64,000 nucleotides of DNA, taken from Phoronis australis. Taxonomy: Eukaryota > Phoronida > Phoronidae. The translations under genes were made by a program, and so were the position numbers. The notes below the pieces were generated by a model. The model was given only the letters and a program-made list of their open reading frames with translations. It was not told the origin of the DNA and searched no databases. Location: assembly GCA_002633005.1 (NCBI GenBank), contig NMRA01000028.1:604183-668182 (forward strand), in the 5' to 3' direction. Within the stretch, counting starts at the first letter, position 1; each line of letters starts with the position of its first letter. Positions 22,201-31,596 of this stretch are shown in pieces.

Positions 22201-24843
22201 ATGTTGTGTAAAAGGCCACCAGCCCACATATGCAATTATACAATACATTACAAAAATTCACATGTCTACATTGATTGTCCTGCTACCTGCTGCTAACAAT
22301 TACTCATTGAGCTAAATATAATTTATCACATTTTAGCGTGGCATTTTCTAAAGTTAAGTTCACAGTTCATGCTTACAATCTTGAAAGTTGTTAGACCGCA
22401 ATACATGAACCACCAACTTCGTATTCTTGCAAGAATCATGCTCGTAATTTTTGCGCAAAAGATATAACAAAATGAAAACTTGTTCACGTCAGGCTTTCTG
22501 CAGACATCGTCATCATGGCAACAAGTAGAGTCAATTACCAATTGATTACAATAGATAGCAAACTACTAGCAAATTAGTGAGACCTTATCCATGACCTTGT
22601 AACAGTGTTAAAGTGAGTTCACCCAATGCAGTAAACTTGCAATGTTATTTTGTTTTAATCATGTCTTTCAAAAGATTGATGATTGGTTACGTGATCGTTT
22701 TGGTTTACTTCCAGGATTTGTTAAAAAGAGGTAGCTTATACTTCAAAGGCAGGGTCAATATGGATACCTGTGATGTGATATCAATAGAAGACGGGCGAGG
22801 TGAGTAGTTGAAACAATCGGATGATAGCTTTATTCTGTATTACAGCTGTTTTGATGTGAGTAATTGTGGGTACGCTGCGCATTCTCAACTACAAAAGTTT
22901 CAATAAACATGCACATTAAAAAATTATGACAGAAATAAGTTAACCTGGTACTCAGGACTTCTATGCTATGTTGCGTCCTCGCCATGCATTTCAGTTTTTT
23001 CATATTTGTAAAATCCTCAAGTAGTGGTGGTCTAAAAACAGTAGATATTTCCATTCAGTTGGCCTCTGGTGTAACAAAAGGTTAAGCAGTGCTCGCCCTT
23101 TCACTGGCTGTTTCAAAAATGACAGACCAGGACTCCGTGCTTAATCTCCGCACTAGAATCCAAATAATATTTGACATTTTTGTTTTTCAGTACAAACTTC
23201 AGTTATTAAGCATATGTTTTTGTAGATGAATGTTTCATCTTAGTTCCCACTTGGTGAGCCTGGCATTAAGGCTGCAGTTTCAAGTTGGAACTCAGAACCT
23301 CAAAATGTAAACTTAAGTTGGTAGCATAAATGTAAGGAAAAGTAATATGACCTATAAGTTGCATACAAATTAAACCCCACTCACCCCGATAACCTGCCGA
23401 CAGCACATTACTACACCCTTTGTGTTTAGAATGCAATAAACCTAATCTGATGGAAATAATTACCAGGTGCACTACATTCTAATTAAGGGGCACTTGAAAT
23501 CCCTTTATCAATACCTTGTTGGTGCCAGAGTTCTTTTGATGTCCTAAGAGACTGTAAAGTATCTCATCTAGACTAGTCTTGGTGTAGCAAGGTCCTTAAA
23601 CGCTATTCCCATTTCGTGAATCTTTGTTAACTGTGATGTACTCGAGCACTCAACCTTGTCTGTGTGTCTGTTGGTCTCCACTAGTTAACACATGTCTGTG
23701 CTTGTAGACGCAGACTTTGGTGCTAGTGTGAGGAATGCTGTCAAATTGCACGACCGTGAGAAAGACAAGTGGTATCTGCTGCACGCAAAGACGTCGTCGG
23801 AGAAACACAAATGGCTGGCAGCATTTGAACGTGAAAGGCGATGTGTACAAGAGGATATGGAGAGTGGTAAGGGGGTGTGCTTAGTGGGGAAGGAGTGCAG
23901 ACACTGGCAAAAATAGAAGTTCAAGTAGTACATAGATTTGATTCTTAAAAATTAGGTTCTTTGTCATTACTGGTACTATTACAGCTGGGTATTGTGTCAA
24001 CTTGTACCCTTGAGATTACAATCTTCTGGGGGGCAATATGCATGATGTTTGTGCATAAATTTCATAATCTTAAATTTGTTTTTCTGCAGGGTTGAAGTTA
24101 CCCAAAGTGTCAAAAATGCTTACAACATCTCTGCCAGAGAAGCCAAAAGGTGACTTGACTTATATATGTTATGGTACTATATAATACGATAATAGTCTAA
24201 TATAATGTGCCCACGTTTTGAGAACCAGTTTTGTCCACTGAATAACTGGCATCAACTGGTTCTCTAAATACGGGCACATTACATCAGACTATTGCTATAT
24301 AATACTACAGTGGTATTATTTTCATGGTTTCAGTAACAAGTTTCTTTGACAGACATAGTTTGGCTGAAAATTTTGTCATCGTTGTTGTGTGGAGAACTCT
24401 TTAAGGTTGTTAGGCATCACAAAGCATCTGCGTTTACTGGTCTTGTTATTGTTTACAGCATTTCTGTATTGGAACATGTGCAATCAGAATATCAAATAGC
24501 AGAACAGTCAAGTATTTCAAATCTTTCTATTTGTCTGCCACTTGACATTAAAACTGGAGAATACTCAAAATATATCCCATGCACCGAAAAATCGTGGAAA
24601 ATGAAAAAAAGTGTGATTTTGCAATAAGTGAAGAATTATGATCTCTTTATGTTTCAAGGTAAAAATATAAAGGGTCACCGCAATACATACTCCAACAAGA
24701 GCTGTGAGAGTCCTGCCAATGCTCCTGTCTCTGTTCCTGTCCGCTCTGTTACGTTACCTCGGGCCATCTCAAGTCAAGACTATAACAACAAGCATAAGAA
24801 ACAGAACTGGTTCAACTTTGGTTGGAAAAAGTCAAAGAAATGA
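3637..24843 (+). CDS. SH3-DH-PH Rho guanine nucleotide exchange factor, Asef/SPATA13/collybistin family (15 exons, 5' end uncertain)
   Basis: Probable activator of Rho-family GTPases (family members act on Cdc42/Rac) at membranes and the actin cortex. Joining exons 3637-4248, 7883-8012, 9151-9230, 12860-13022, 17141-17229, 18428-18598, 19478-19669, 20145-20324, 20762-20866, 21278-21535, 22025-22153, 22715-22799, 23708-23866, 24090-24149 and 24659-24843 gives one open frame of 865 residues; every intron is GT-AG and every phase matches. Order: serine-rich basic N-terminal region (1-358), SH3 (about 362-415, with ALWDHV and WWWG), DH (about 455-650, with [20 protein letters not shown]), PH (about 670-785), basic tail ending in an aromatic/lysine motif. 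Order and sequence match Asef1 (ARHGEF4), Asef2 (SPATA13) and collybistin (ARHGEF9) as known from memory; an invertebrate gene may be co-orthologous to all three, so no symbol is given. Confidence 0.9.
4304..6687. mobile_element. 2.4-kb non-autonomous DNA transposon with terminal inverted repeats
   Basis: Bounded by GGGCAATTC at the left and GAATTGCCC at the right, with AGAA directly outside both ends (4300-4303 and 6688-6691), consistent with a 4-bp target duplication. The interior is AT-rich with scattered copies of a GTCCGTCAC motif (for example near 4808, 6296 and 6667). An internally deleted, inverted copy is at 33557-34290. No transposase ORF is visible. Superfamily not assigned. Confidence 0.7.
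7883..8012 (+). CDS. RhoGEF exon 2
   Basis: 130 bp, starts in phase 0 after AATTACAG, ends with one extra base before GTATGT. Encodes [14 protein letters not shown] then a very basic stretch ([13 protein letters not shown]). Lies in the region N-terminal to SH3 that in Asef proteins contains the APC-binding segment; that function is inferred from position only. Confidence 0.85.
8985..9134. repeat. Three-copy 50-bp tandem repeat before RhoGEF exon 3
   Basis: Three units of roughly 50 bp, each containing CACAGTGGATA and GGAACATGGAGTGGTTAGTG; the middle unit has a small insertion. The array ends about 17 bp before exon 3. Confidence 0.85.
9151..9230 (+). CDS. RhoGEF exon 3
   Basis: 80 bp; acceptor TCTTGTTAG, donor GTGAGT. 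Completes a glycine codon with the last base of exon 2 and ends in phase 0. Encodes a short polar segment ending NGKNRR. No domain recognised. Confidence 0.8.
10983..11294. mobile_element. MITE with 14-bp terminal inverted repeats
   Basis: 312 bp bounded by GTGGCACGTTCAAT and its perfect complement ATTGAACGTGCCAC. No coding capacity. No convincing target-site duplication next to the ends. Lies in the intron between RhoGEF exons 3 and 4 (9231-12859), which otherwise holds no recognised feature except the poly-C gap region at 11911-11961. Confidence 0.7.
11872..11961. repeat. Short duplicated block with poly-C runs around an assembly gap
   Basis: About 38 bp here (CACTAATTCCCATGCTCGAC and flanks) reappear immediately after the n at 17514. 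A weaker copy sits at about 11931-11955. A single n at 11920 is flanked by C runs, typical of a polymerase or assembly stop. Confidence 0.7.
12860..13022 (+). CDS. RhoGEF exon 4
   Basis: 163 bp, phase 0 start after GTTCTTCAG, one base over before GTATGT. Encodes a Lys/Thr-rich linker (a poly-Thr/Ala stretch, then [14 protein letters not shown]). Begins with an ATG in frame, so a shorter isoform could start here. Confidence 0.8.
13205..13230. other. Assembly gap (nnnn) in a poly-C tract
   Basis: Four n at 13212-13215 followed by a C homopolymer. The true length of the tract is unknown. It lies just downstream of RhoGEF exon 4 in the intron. Confidence 0.9.
14290..16800 (+). repeat. Large diverged tandem array with a motif about every 145 bp
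   Basis: The plus strand carries about 14 diverged units, each with a variant of GTGCCNCCTAGTGGC followed by a T-rich run, near 14765, 14918, 15075, 15212, 15342, 15500, 15648, 15795, 15940, 16090, 16232, 16362, 16497 and 16775. About four units make a larger period that includes TCGGACGGATC-like and CTCTATCAACCAAACC-like blocks. Near 14573-14640 it has a terminal-looking palindrome (CCACATATTTATATGTGG) and CGTCCGTCC runs. A second array of the same family lies at 56870-58635 in the opposite orientation. No protein is encoded. Confidence 0.85.
17141..17229 (+). CDS. RhoGEF exon 5
   Basis: 89 bp; acceptor TCTTTTGTAG, donor GTGGGT. Completes a glycine codon with exon 4 and ends in phase 0. Encodes [19 protein letters not shown] and neighbours, a short helical segment directly before SH3. 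Confidence 0.8.
17381..17513. repeat. Exact 60-bp tandem repeat ending at an assembly gap
   Basis: Units start at 17381, 17441 and 17501 (third truncated by the n at 17514). The two full units are identical. The sequence right of the gap matches 11872-11910, so the true array length and the join are uncertain. Confidence 0.9.
18115..18369. repeat. 20-bp minisatellite upstream of SH3 exon
   Basis: About 12-13 units of roughly 20 bp (type AGTCCTACACCAAGTCTGC) with alternating subtypes that build a longer period. It ends about 58 bp before the SH3 exon. Confidence 0.95.
18428..18598 (+). CDS. RhoGEF exon 6: SH3 domain
   Basis: 57 codons, phase 0, between CATACAG and GTGAGT. Nearly the whole exon is an SH3 domain: ALWDHV (ALYDY position), the acidic RT loop with EELGF, GDVIEV, the WWWG tryptophans, GWFPAAFV. 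Known family members use this SH3 to autoinhibit the DH domain. The match to Asef and collybistin SH3 is close. Confidence 0.95.
19260..19352. repeat. Two-copy tandem repeat of about 48 bp
   Basis: Two diverged units containing CAGTATGGNCTNGGNCANAG and GTAGACATA. Sits in the intron between the SH3 and first DH exons; the rest of that intron (18599-19477) shows nothing recognisable. Confidence 0.75.
19478..19669 (+). CDS. RhoGEF exon 7: linker and start of DH
   Basis: 64 codons, phase 0. LRANQED directly continues the SH3 exon as in Asef proteins (VRLRxNQ). It then encodes a helix with [10 protein letters not shown] and the start of the DH domain, [19 protein letters not shown], the conserved CR1 helix that contacts the GTPase switch regions. 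Confidence 0.95.
20145..20324 (+). CDS. RhoGEF exon 8: DH domain
   Basis: 60 codons, phase 0, acceptor GTATTTCAG, donor GTAAGT. Encodes [19 protein letters not shown], typical of the DH region between CR1 and CR2, then [13 protein letters not shown]. Confidence 0.95.
20762..20866 (+). CDS. RhoGEF exon 9: DH domain
   Basis: 35 codons, phase 0. Encodes [18 protein letters not shown], the usual Y-x-x-YC-x-N-x-x-A block of DH domains. Flanking introns (20325-20761 and 20867-21277) contain nothing recognised. Confidence 0.95.
21278..21535 (+). CDS. RhoGEF exon 10: core of DH domain
   Basis: 86 codons, phase 0. Holds [18 protein letters not shown], the CR3 signature that forms the GTPase-binding surface, then LLKYT and INERKRR. 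This is the strongest family match in the gene, close to collybistin/Asef. Confidence 0.97.
22025..22153 (+). CDS. RhoGEF exon 11: PH domain start
   Basis: 43 codons, phase 0. Encodes [17 protein letters not shown] and [16 protein letters not shown], the first PH strands with the FLFD-LVYCKK pattern of DH-PH proteins. Confidence 0.95.
22715..22799 (+). CDS. RhoGEF exon 12: PH domain
   Basis: 85 bp, phase 0 in, one base over before GTGAGT. Encodes [19 protein letters not shown] and VISIEDGR, closely paralleling the family's KDLIRR-LYYKGRIDMD-EDGR segment. Neighbouring introns at 22154-22714 and 22800-23707 show nothing recognised. Confidence 0.95.
23708..23866 (+). CDS. RhoGEF exon 13: end of PH domain
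   Basis: 159 bp; completes an Asp codon with exon 12 and leaves one base before GTAAGG. Encodes [19 protein letters not shown] and [12 protein letters not shown], the last PH strands and C-terminal helix with its invariant Trp. Confidence 0.95.
24090..24149 (+). CDS. RhoGEF exon 14
   Basis: 60 bp between TTTCTGCAG and GTGACT, both phases matching the neighbours. Encodes [19 protein letters not shown], a short linker after PH. Confidence 0.8.
24172..24312. mobile_element. Small foldback MITE
   Basis: An imperfect hairpin of about 140 bp: left arm to about 24233 and right arm from about 24253 share AATAGTCT, AATGTGCCC and GAGAACCAGTT in opposite orientation. A fragment of the same family is at about 35825-35880. 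Lies in the intron between the last two RhoGEF exons. Confidence 0.8.
24659..24843 (+). CDS. RhoGEF exon 15: C-terminal tail and stop
   Basis: Completes a Gly codon, then 60 codons and TGA at 24841-24843. The tail is Ser/Pro-rich ([19 protein letters not shown]) and ends [13 protein letters not shown]. Collybistin also ends in an aromatic and lysine-rich cap (FWQNF...KK), supporting this as the true end. Confidence 0.9.
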
Positions 24844-25750
24844 CTATCTGGTGCCGTACTTGTAAAAATACTGGGTACAAGAGCTAACTTGAATACATTA
24901 AAATTTTAAAACGTAGTGCATGAAAATCCCAGTATTAGAATGGTGCTCAGCAATCAGGATTCTAATTAATAGTATGTCTATTCCAGTGTAATAACGCCTT
25001 TCACAGTTATCACCACATTCACTAGTGTACATTTGTGCATCCTCCCTACTAAAAGAGACCAAATAATGTGTTTTTAGTTGAAAACAGTGGAAATGAAAAG
25101 ATATTTTATTGATTTTGAATTTTCACTGTATTCTAGTCAATCGTTTTTTCGTCATTGCAAAAATGTACAGATGTTCCTGGAATGTACTCAGAATTATGGC
25201 GACATAAAGTTTTTGAGTGTTTTATCAGACTTGTTAACAATGTGAAAAATAATAGACAAGAAATTTAATATTTTCTATTTGCATCGCCATTTTGTGATGT
25301 CAAAGCCATACACTAAGAGCAATCTCCGAACCCTCCCTCCATCTCTGAATTGAAGCATACTTTTTGCACACTCATGAAAGTAGCTCTAGAGCAAATTCTT
25401 GTAAAACTGTCACCAGTATTACATTCACTCATCTCTGCACACAAGTTATTACACTCTGCATTTGTAAAGATCATATCCTATTTATACATACTTAAATTAC
25501 TACATCTACACTTGCCATTAGTTATCAATATATTATCAGTTGTTTACTCAAATTTACCTTATGACAGAATATTCTATTTGACAAAGTCATCCAATGTACC
25601 TAAGGATAGATTTATAAGAGAACAAACTAGTTTACTGGACTGTTAACTTTAGTAATATGTTTGTGATTTGTGCATTCCACACACTGTGCTTGTCGCTGCT
25701 TTTTCAACTATGAACAATATTTATGTAATAAAGTACTTGTTACTTTTTCA
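24844..25750 (+). other. RhoGEF 3' UTR
   Basis: Non-coding, AT-rich DNA from the stop codon to just past the AATAAA at 25727. Short ORFs inside it show no domains. Confidence 0.5.
25727..25732 (+). terminator. Candidate polyadenylation signal of RhoGEF
   Basis: Canonical AATAAA about 0.88 kb after the stop, followed within 25 bp by a T-rich stretch. The only convincing signal seen in this region. Confidence 0.55.
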
Positions 25751-28700
25751 ACAGTTTTCATTTGCTCACAACCACAGTGTTTCCTGTTGTCAATAGACGG
25801 AAATTCTGTCAACAAAATATAATGTCTTTGAAAGTATAAAATTTTTCAAGAATTGTGACTTGAGTGTATCCTGATTATTTGCCGGGTTTTCTCAGTAAAA
25901 GAAAACACGGTAATTGAATGTCTATTTTTTTAGCACGGCTGAGGACTGCGTATAATGAACTTACAGTGAGTGTGTACTGAACGGAAACGCACACACGTGT
26001 ACACGCATGGGTACCAATCCACGAGCAGGACTTTGGATGAACAATATCTTTGCATATTTGACGATCGCTTTCTATTCAAAAGTTTAAAATGCCTGCACTT
26101 GACCGTACTATGCTAGCAATTAAACCACGCCAGTCCCCTCCCCGTGCTTGCGATGCCACCATATTTTGTGTACCAAGTCTCCCACGTCCGCCCTAGGTTG
26201 GGACACAGCGGCTGATTTAGGGGAGGCATGGCCCCTCTAAAATTCTCCCAGATTCCATTTGGCAGTTCGGGGGTGCGAATTTCTGACGGCTAAAACAATG
26301 GCTAATACTCTGCCCTCCCCCACCTCAACTTAAAATCCTGGTTCCGCCCTTGGGACAATCCCTGGAATCCAGCCATCAAGAGTTGAGTAACCGTGAACCA
26401 ACACGGAGATTAAGAATGGGCCTAAGACCAGTATACTGACCGGTAGCGAGGAGCTGCCTCAAGTAGCTATAGCTGAGATCTAACTGAAAATACGAAATTC
26501 CCGATAAACTAAAGCTTGTTGCTGGCCAGGTAATCTGCGTTCGCTCTAAGGTCAAGATTCCTTATATTGTGCTCCAGTTTTATTTTGGTCATTCTTTGAA
26601 AGAGCTTTTTTCGAAAAGGTGAGGTGCCGAAATCCCTGGTATAGTGCCTTTGGGGCTGTTTCAAAATCCCTCGTTGAAACACTGATTACCGGTATGAATC
26701 TAGTTTCTGGTGGCTGGGGAGAATGATACAGAGTATGTCCTAAAAATGTACACAATTCAACGCCTGGAGTTCAAATTCAGTTTCCGTGGATCACTGAGAT
26801 TCTGCGCGGGCCTACTGCATGGTCAAATCTTATTTTTAACGTGGGTGCGTCAGTCATGACGTGCATGACGGGAATCTGGTCAAGCAAACAATTCAGTTTT
26901 GAAAAACAAAAATTCATTGCTCAATACTACTGGAAACTAAAACACCAAGAAAGTGCAAAGACAACCTTCCCAAGCAATGGGTTTAATTATATTCATTTAA
27001 TTTTTTTACTCAAACGTTTTTTCGATCTACGGTTTGTGAGTCCGAATTTCACCAATGTCTTTGAGAGTTATTTTAGATATCACAATCTTCTAAGTGTACT
27101 TTACTATTTGGGGATCAGATTATAGAGTTTTCCAACTTCAGGTTGAAATTAAATTCTCGGAAACATCATCAACTTTTATAAGATTAGCTTCTAATTGTCA
27201 AAAATCATCTATGAATCTATCGATTTTCGTAGATACATACAATGGCAAGTAAAAAAGAAACCAGCAAATTTATTTATCTAAACGGAATGTTATAAGCAAT
27301 GCATGTTCGCAGACTTTGATGGGTAACCGCGAAGTATGGGAGATGGAGCAATCGTACTAAGGTGTGTTGTTGCTCAATTCAGAGGCCCCTATAGCGGTTC
27401 ACGGGGTAAACTTGAACTCCACTGACAAAGAAAAACGTTGAAATGTGATTGCGAGAGTTGTTTGAGTACCCCTTTCGACAAGTACACGGTCATTACAAAT
27501 AGTAGCCTAGACAACAGTGTTTACCACACATTTTGGGAATTCCTTACAAACAACTCATAGTAACCATCTTCAAAAGAGATACTATTCTTGTGCATACTAC
27601 GCAAAACAGTAACATTATTTTGTAACTAATCATCTGAAATAGTCCTTTTGTGTAATTCACAGATGGCGGTCTTCACGTTCTTCAAAATTACACGCTTTCA
27701 ATGGCGGTCAATCCTATTGTATTTTTTCACATTTTGGTTGTTTGGGTCTAATGTCTTGATACTGCTGTGCTGTGCACGAATGTGTGTTTTTTGATGAATT
27801 TGGAATCTCATCTTCCCTCGTCAATACTTGGCAGTGTCGGATTTACATGTATAGAGGGACAAAGGGACATTTCTCCCGAAATTCTCCACCGAGAGAAGGT
27901 ACCGCCTGAAATGGGACACCTTAAGATGAAAGGCTAAATATCATTAAGCTTGGAAAAAGGAGTGGCAGTTCATCCCAGCGTAGTGTGGTCCCAAAACGAT
28001 GCAGGGAGTGAACTCCTTCAACAAGAAAGCCGGTTGCACGATTTCACAAAAAAAAAGGAAAATAGAGGTAATAGATTCTGGCATTGGGCCCTCCGTGAGC
28101 GGCGCCTTAAGAATTTGTCAATAGAAACACAAAAATGAAAGGATGACAACTTGAATGCCATGAATGGCTTCTTTCAAAGCCGTGGCCCTTAAATATAAAA
28201 ATATCTATATTTTCGAAAATCAGGAAATTCGCAACAATTGATGTTATATATCAGGACATCAATTTTTCTCAAGTACTATACAATGTTGAGAAAAAATAGT
28301 GCGAAAGTTGTCTCTGGCGTTATCCCTTGCCAGAGAGGCGCCTCTGGAAAAATATAGTTTTGCATTCGCAAAATTGACTTATTGAATTTAAAAATCCAGT
28401 AAATTAGCACACTCCGCAAAAGCTTCGCTTTACAAATTTTCTCGATGTTGCTCTGTATCGGATTGATTACGTACACGTTTTCACTGAAGTGTTTCTAAGA
28501 CGAACTGTGCTGCTGAAAAGAGGAACCCTAACGACAATGTCCTGGCCAGGGTCCTCAAAAGATAAACTATGCTCTGATACAGAGTTGTTAATTGTTTCTC
28601 TTGAATTTTCTCTCATATCCATATTTTGCAATCTTTCGTTTCTCAACTGCCTTGTCCGCGGCCCTACGCCTTTGTCGGTTGCCACGGTTTAACCCTGACG

Positions 28701-28920
28701 CGTCTTTTGGGGAACCGTGGAAATTGCACTATTTAGTCTCAGTACTACAAAAACAAAAAACAAAAACGCTTGTTCAATCAAAATGATAGTTTAATCTCAA
28801 AATCACGTGCGTCAACTTGGAATAGAAATTTATTCCAAATTCACTCAAGATTCCAAGTTCACAGACGTACCGGTGGGTGCCCGGCCTCTCCACAAAATTA
28901 ACAACAGGTGTCGTTTTTAG
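25751..28920. other. Intergenic region between RhoGEF and KIF4
   Basis: No ORF with domain or splice structure. Contains the hAT-type MITE at 26206-26349. Some locally higher-CpG stretches near 28.6-28.9 kb lead into the presumed KIF4 promoter. Confidence 0.5.
26206..26349. mobile_element. hAT-type MITE with 8-bp target duplication
   Basis: A 144-bp segment starting CAGCGGCTGATTTAGGGG and ending TTCCGCCC is flanked on both sides by TTGGGACA (26198-26205 and 26350-26357). An exact 8-bp duplication and CAG-type ends fit hAT non-autonomous elements. No ORF. Confidence 0.75.
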
Positions 28921-28939
28921 CAAAGCCGCTATGTGTCGC

Positions 28940-29022
28940 TAACGTCACTTTTCAACCAATCAGCGAACAGACGGCAATTTTAAAAGGTTCGATAGTAAGT
29001 TCGTGTGTTTTGTCTGGGTATC
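28940..29022 (+). promoter_or_regulatory. Probable KIF4 promoter and 5'-UTR exon
   Basis: CpG-containing stretch with an AACCAATCAGCG CCAAT box at about 28954-28965, an ACGTCA (CRE-like) site just before, and TTTTAAAAGG at 28978-28987. CCAAT boxes are typical of mitotic-gene promoters bound by NF-Y. A good donor (GTAAGT at 29023) could splice to the acceptor GGTTATTAG at 31480, 7 bp before the KIF4 ATG. Inferred from sequence only; alternative donor at 28995. Confidence 0.35.
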
Positions 29023-29854
29023 GTAAGTGATATTTCTATAAAGATCTCAATAGTTTGGTCATTTTTCAGTGCAGTTGTTATTTTATGTATATAGTTTCGT
29101 TGAATCAGTATTTATTATGATTTGTGTCCAATTTACTCCCAATTTGAACCTCCTGTAGGAGCTCCACCATCTCTTCTGAGCCAGCTAGAATTAAGAAACA
29201 ATGATCACTGAGTGATAGTAGTGATACTGATGGCTAACTCGGTCCCGCTTCACCTCCAAAATAGGGCCTACCTAATTTCAGTGGTGCATTATTTATGATT
29301 GTGTTGTGTCTTACCCCGACCACGTTAGTCTAATATACACTAGAACTATAAGACAGCTTACCTAACTGGTTATGGAATTGGAAAAGTCTCTAGAGTCGAT
29401 AGTAGATATGCGTTGGAGTCTTTTCAGAGTTCGGCTTGTCTCTCTCGAGTTTCAAGTGCGAAGAACGAGTGAACCACGAGGTTGTGACGTCATCGTTACA
29501 TCATGTTACCCAGCAGGTTCCATCTATTCTCCAATCCCAGCCAAGATAACAGAGAAGCCCGCGAACCTGACTATCCAATCAAACCTCACGTAACATATGC
29601 ACTGGTTCACTACAATTGCTTAACTTGGGTAAACAGGCTCAATAAAAGACTTCATATTTTTTTATGGATTTGTCTTGAAAAATATGCAATTAGATTGTAA
29701 TCAATGCAGGGAAGCTGAGTGATGAAAACATCATTTTAGCGATCCCAACTGGATTTTTATGTTTTGTTAAAATGAAATGCGATTCGCTAGTTAAGCAATC
29801 ACTAATTATGTACTGAGGTAGTTGAGGGAATCACACATATCACCCATTTGTATT

Positions 29855-31406
29855 CGGTCAAATCACAATCAAGGTCCATATTCGGTGGCCACTTCTGGTG
29901 AAAAATTAAGGTTGTAACTGTAAAAGCTGGGTTATTTTAAAGTATCACCATTCCAGGTTTGTAATCTAAAATATTTTTGCACAAGAACCACCAAATAAAT
30001 TTTTATGGCATAATGCATCGCAGTTGTACAAAAGGGTATGTACACTGCAACTTGTGGTCACAACCCACTTCTGCAAAAATTCATAAGGTAGCTGTTAATT
30101 TAATAAGTTTTTGATTAAATTGAAGAAGTATCACATTATTACTAAAATAAGCAAAGTTATTATTGCTGATCAAGTTGCTCTAGATGATGATACATTGCAT
30201 ATTTTAACACAATATAATGAGAACTTCCTTCTTTTGCAATATGATTCTTACAAAAAGAAAATGACAAGTAACTATTTTTTCAAAAACTTTATTGGTGCTA
30301 TTTGCCTCATTTTCAATACATTCACCAGTTGGTCAAAATAGTTAAAGCAATGTTAGGCCTGGTGTTCCAATTGTAAACAGTAAAAAATGAGAGATAGAGA
30401 ACCTGCCTCTGCAACATCAGTTGTCACATGACGTGTCTTCTAGGATTTTCAGTACGAGCCATGAGTCCTGTGTGGCATTTTATTGTCCACAAATTTGATA
30501 ATGTTCATTGTTTTTTTTTTGTCAGACTGTATTCATTTTGGAAATATCAGTATTGTTCATGAGAACAGCAGTATTTAAAAATTCTTGTGGGCAATACTTT
30601 ATAGCACAGAGGCTGGAGGTACGTACACTACAAAAAGGGGTACGTACACTACATCACTGTTTCTGCATCACATGGTAACATAATGTTGTATGGCCATTTT
30701 TTTTTCTTTGGTAATAATAAGCACCATGTTGTTATTTAAAAGGAAATAATTTCATTTGCAATGGCCACTTGTGTTACTGAATTCCACATGGGGGTATGTA
30801 CACTACATTTTGTTAGCCTTTTTGGCCCATTTTCAACATAGCAGAACCTATTCAATATCCAAACTTTTGGTTTGTTTAGATATTGAATAATTTGCTGTGT
30901 TGCCTAGGCTGACATATTTTGCAGTTCTTTTTGTTACAAAGTGTGAATTTTAGTTTTTAACCTTCTTTACAGTAGGTGAGGGTTAGAAACACAGAATTTA
31001 CAAATTTCGTAACGAGTGCCTGTTTTATGATGAACCCTACTATTTCTCAATGATTAAGCACAACTTCATCTAATTGACTCTGAAAATGACTCAAGTTATT
31101 CCCAGTCATATCTAAACAAGTGCTTGCTTGATAAAATAAATTTCTTTTATACTCTTGACAGTTGAAAATTGTTATTTTTAAAATTGCCTCTTGTAACGCT
31201 AAAAATGCATGAAATTCATAGACAAAAACATGCATAAATTTCTCAAACATTGTCCAATTTTGATGATTCTTTTTTAAGTTGCACAACTAAATAACCTTTT
31301 GCATAAATAATGAGATTCAGTTGGCATTTAGTAAGTGACCAAAAAAATTATTTTAGACCGTAACACAGTCAACTCTCAAATATGGACCTTGATTGTGATT
31401 TAGCCG
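29855..31406. mobile_element. 1.55-kb element with about 30-bp terminal inverted repeats
   Basis: Left end AAATCACAATCAAGGTCCAT (29861-29880) recurs inverted at 31382-31401; similarity extends outwards by a few mismatched bases. The interior has several copies of GTACGTACACTAC (near 30618, 30640) and related forms (30036, 30787), but no coding region. The right end is about 80 bp upstream of the KIF4 start codon. Confidence 0.75.
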
Positions 31407-31487
31407 ATAAAGAAGGGCGATTCAGCATCTGAAAGTAAGATACCATGGTTTTAGTACTTTCCATATTTTATGGTTATTAGGTCAGCC

Positions 31488-31596
31488 ATGCCTTCCGAAG
31501 ACAAGGTTATCCCTGTCCGAGTGGCTCTACGGTGTCGCCCTCTAGTGACCAAGGAGGTGGCTGAAGGATGTCAGACATGTTTAAATTTCACTTCAG
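31488..31596 (+). CDS. KIF4: KIF4 exon 1: start and first motor strand
   Basis: ATG at 31488 in the context GTCAGCCATGC. Encodes 36 residues including [11 protein letters not shown], the universal first strand of kinesin motors. The ATG lies 7 bp after a possible acceptor TATTAG, so a 5'-UTR intron is likely. One base left over before GTTTGT. Confidence 0.93.

Noticed and set aside
24346-24627. 93-codon ORF between the last two RhoGEF exons
   Set aside because: No acceptor or donor in phase, no domain, and exon 14 joins exon 15 perfectly without it.
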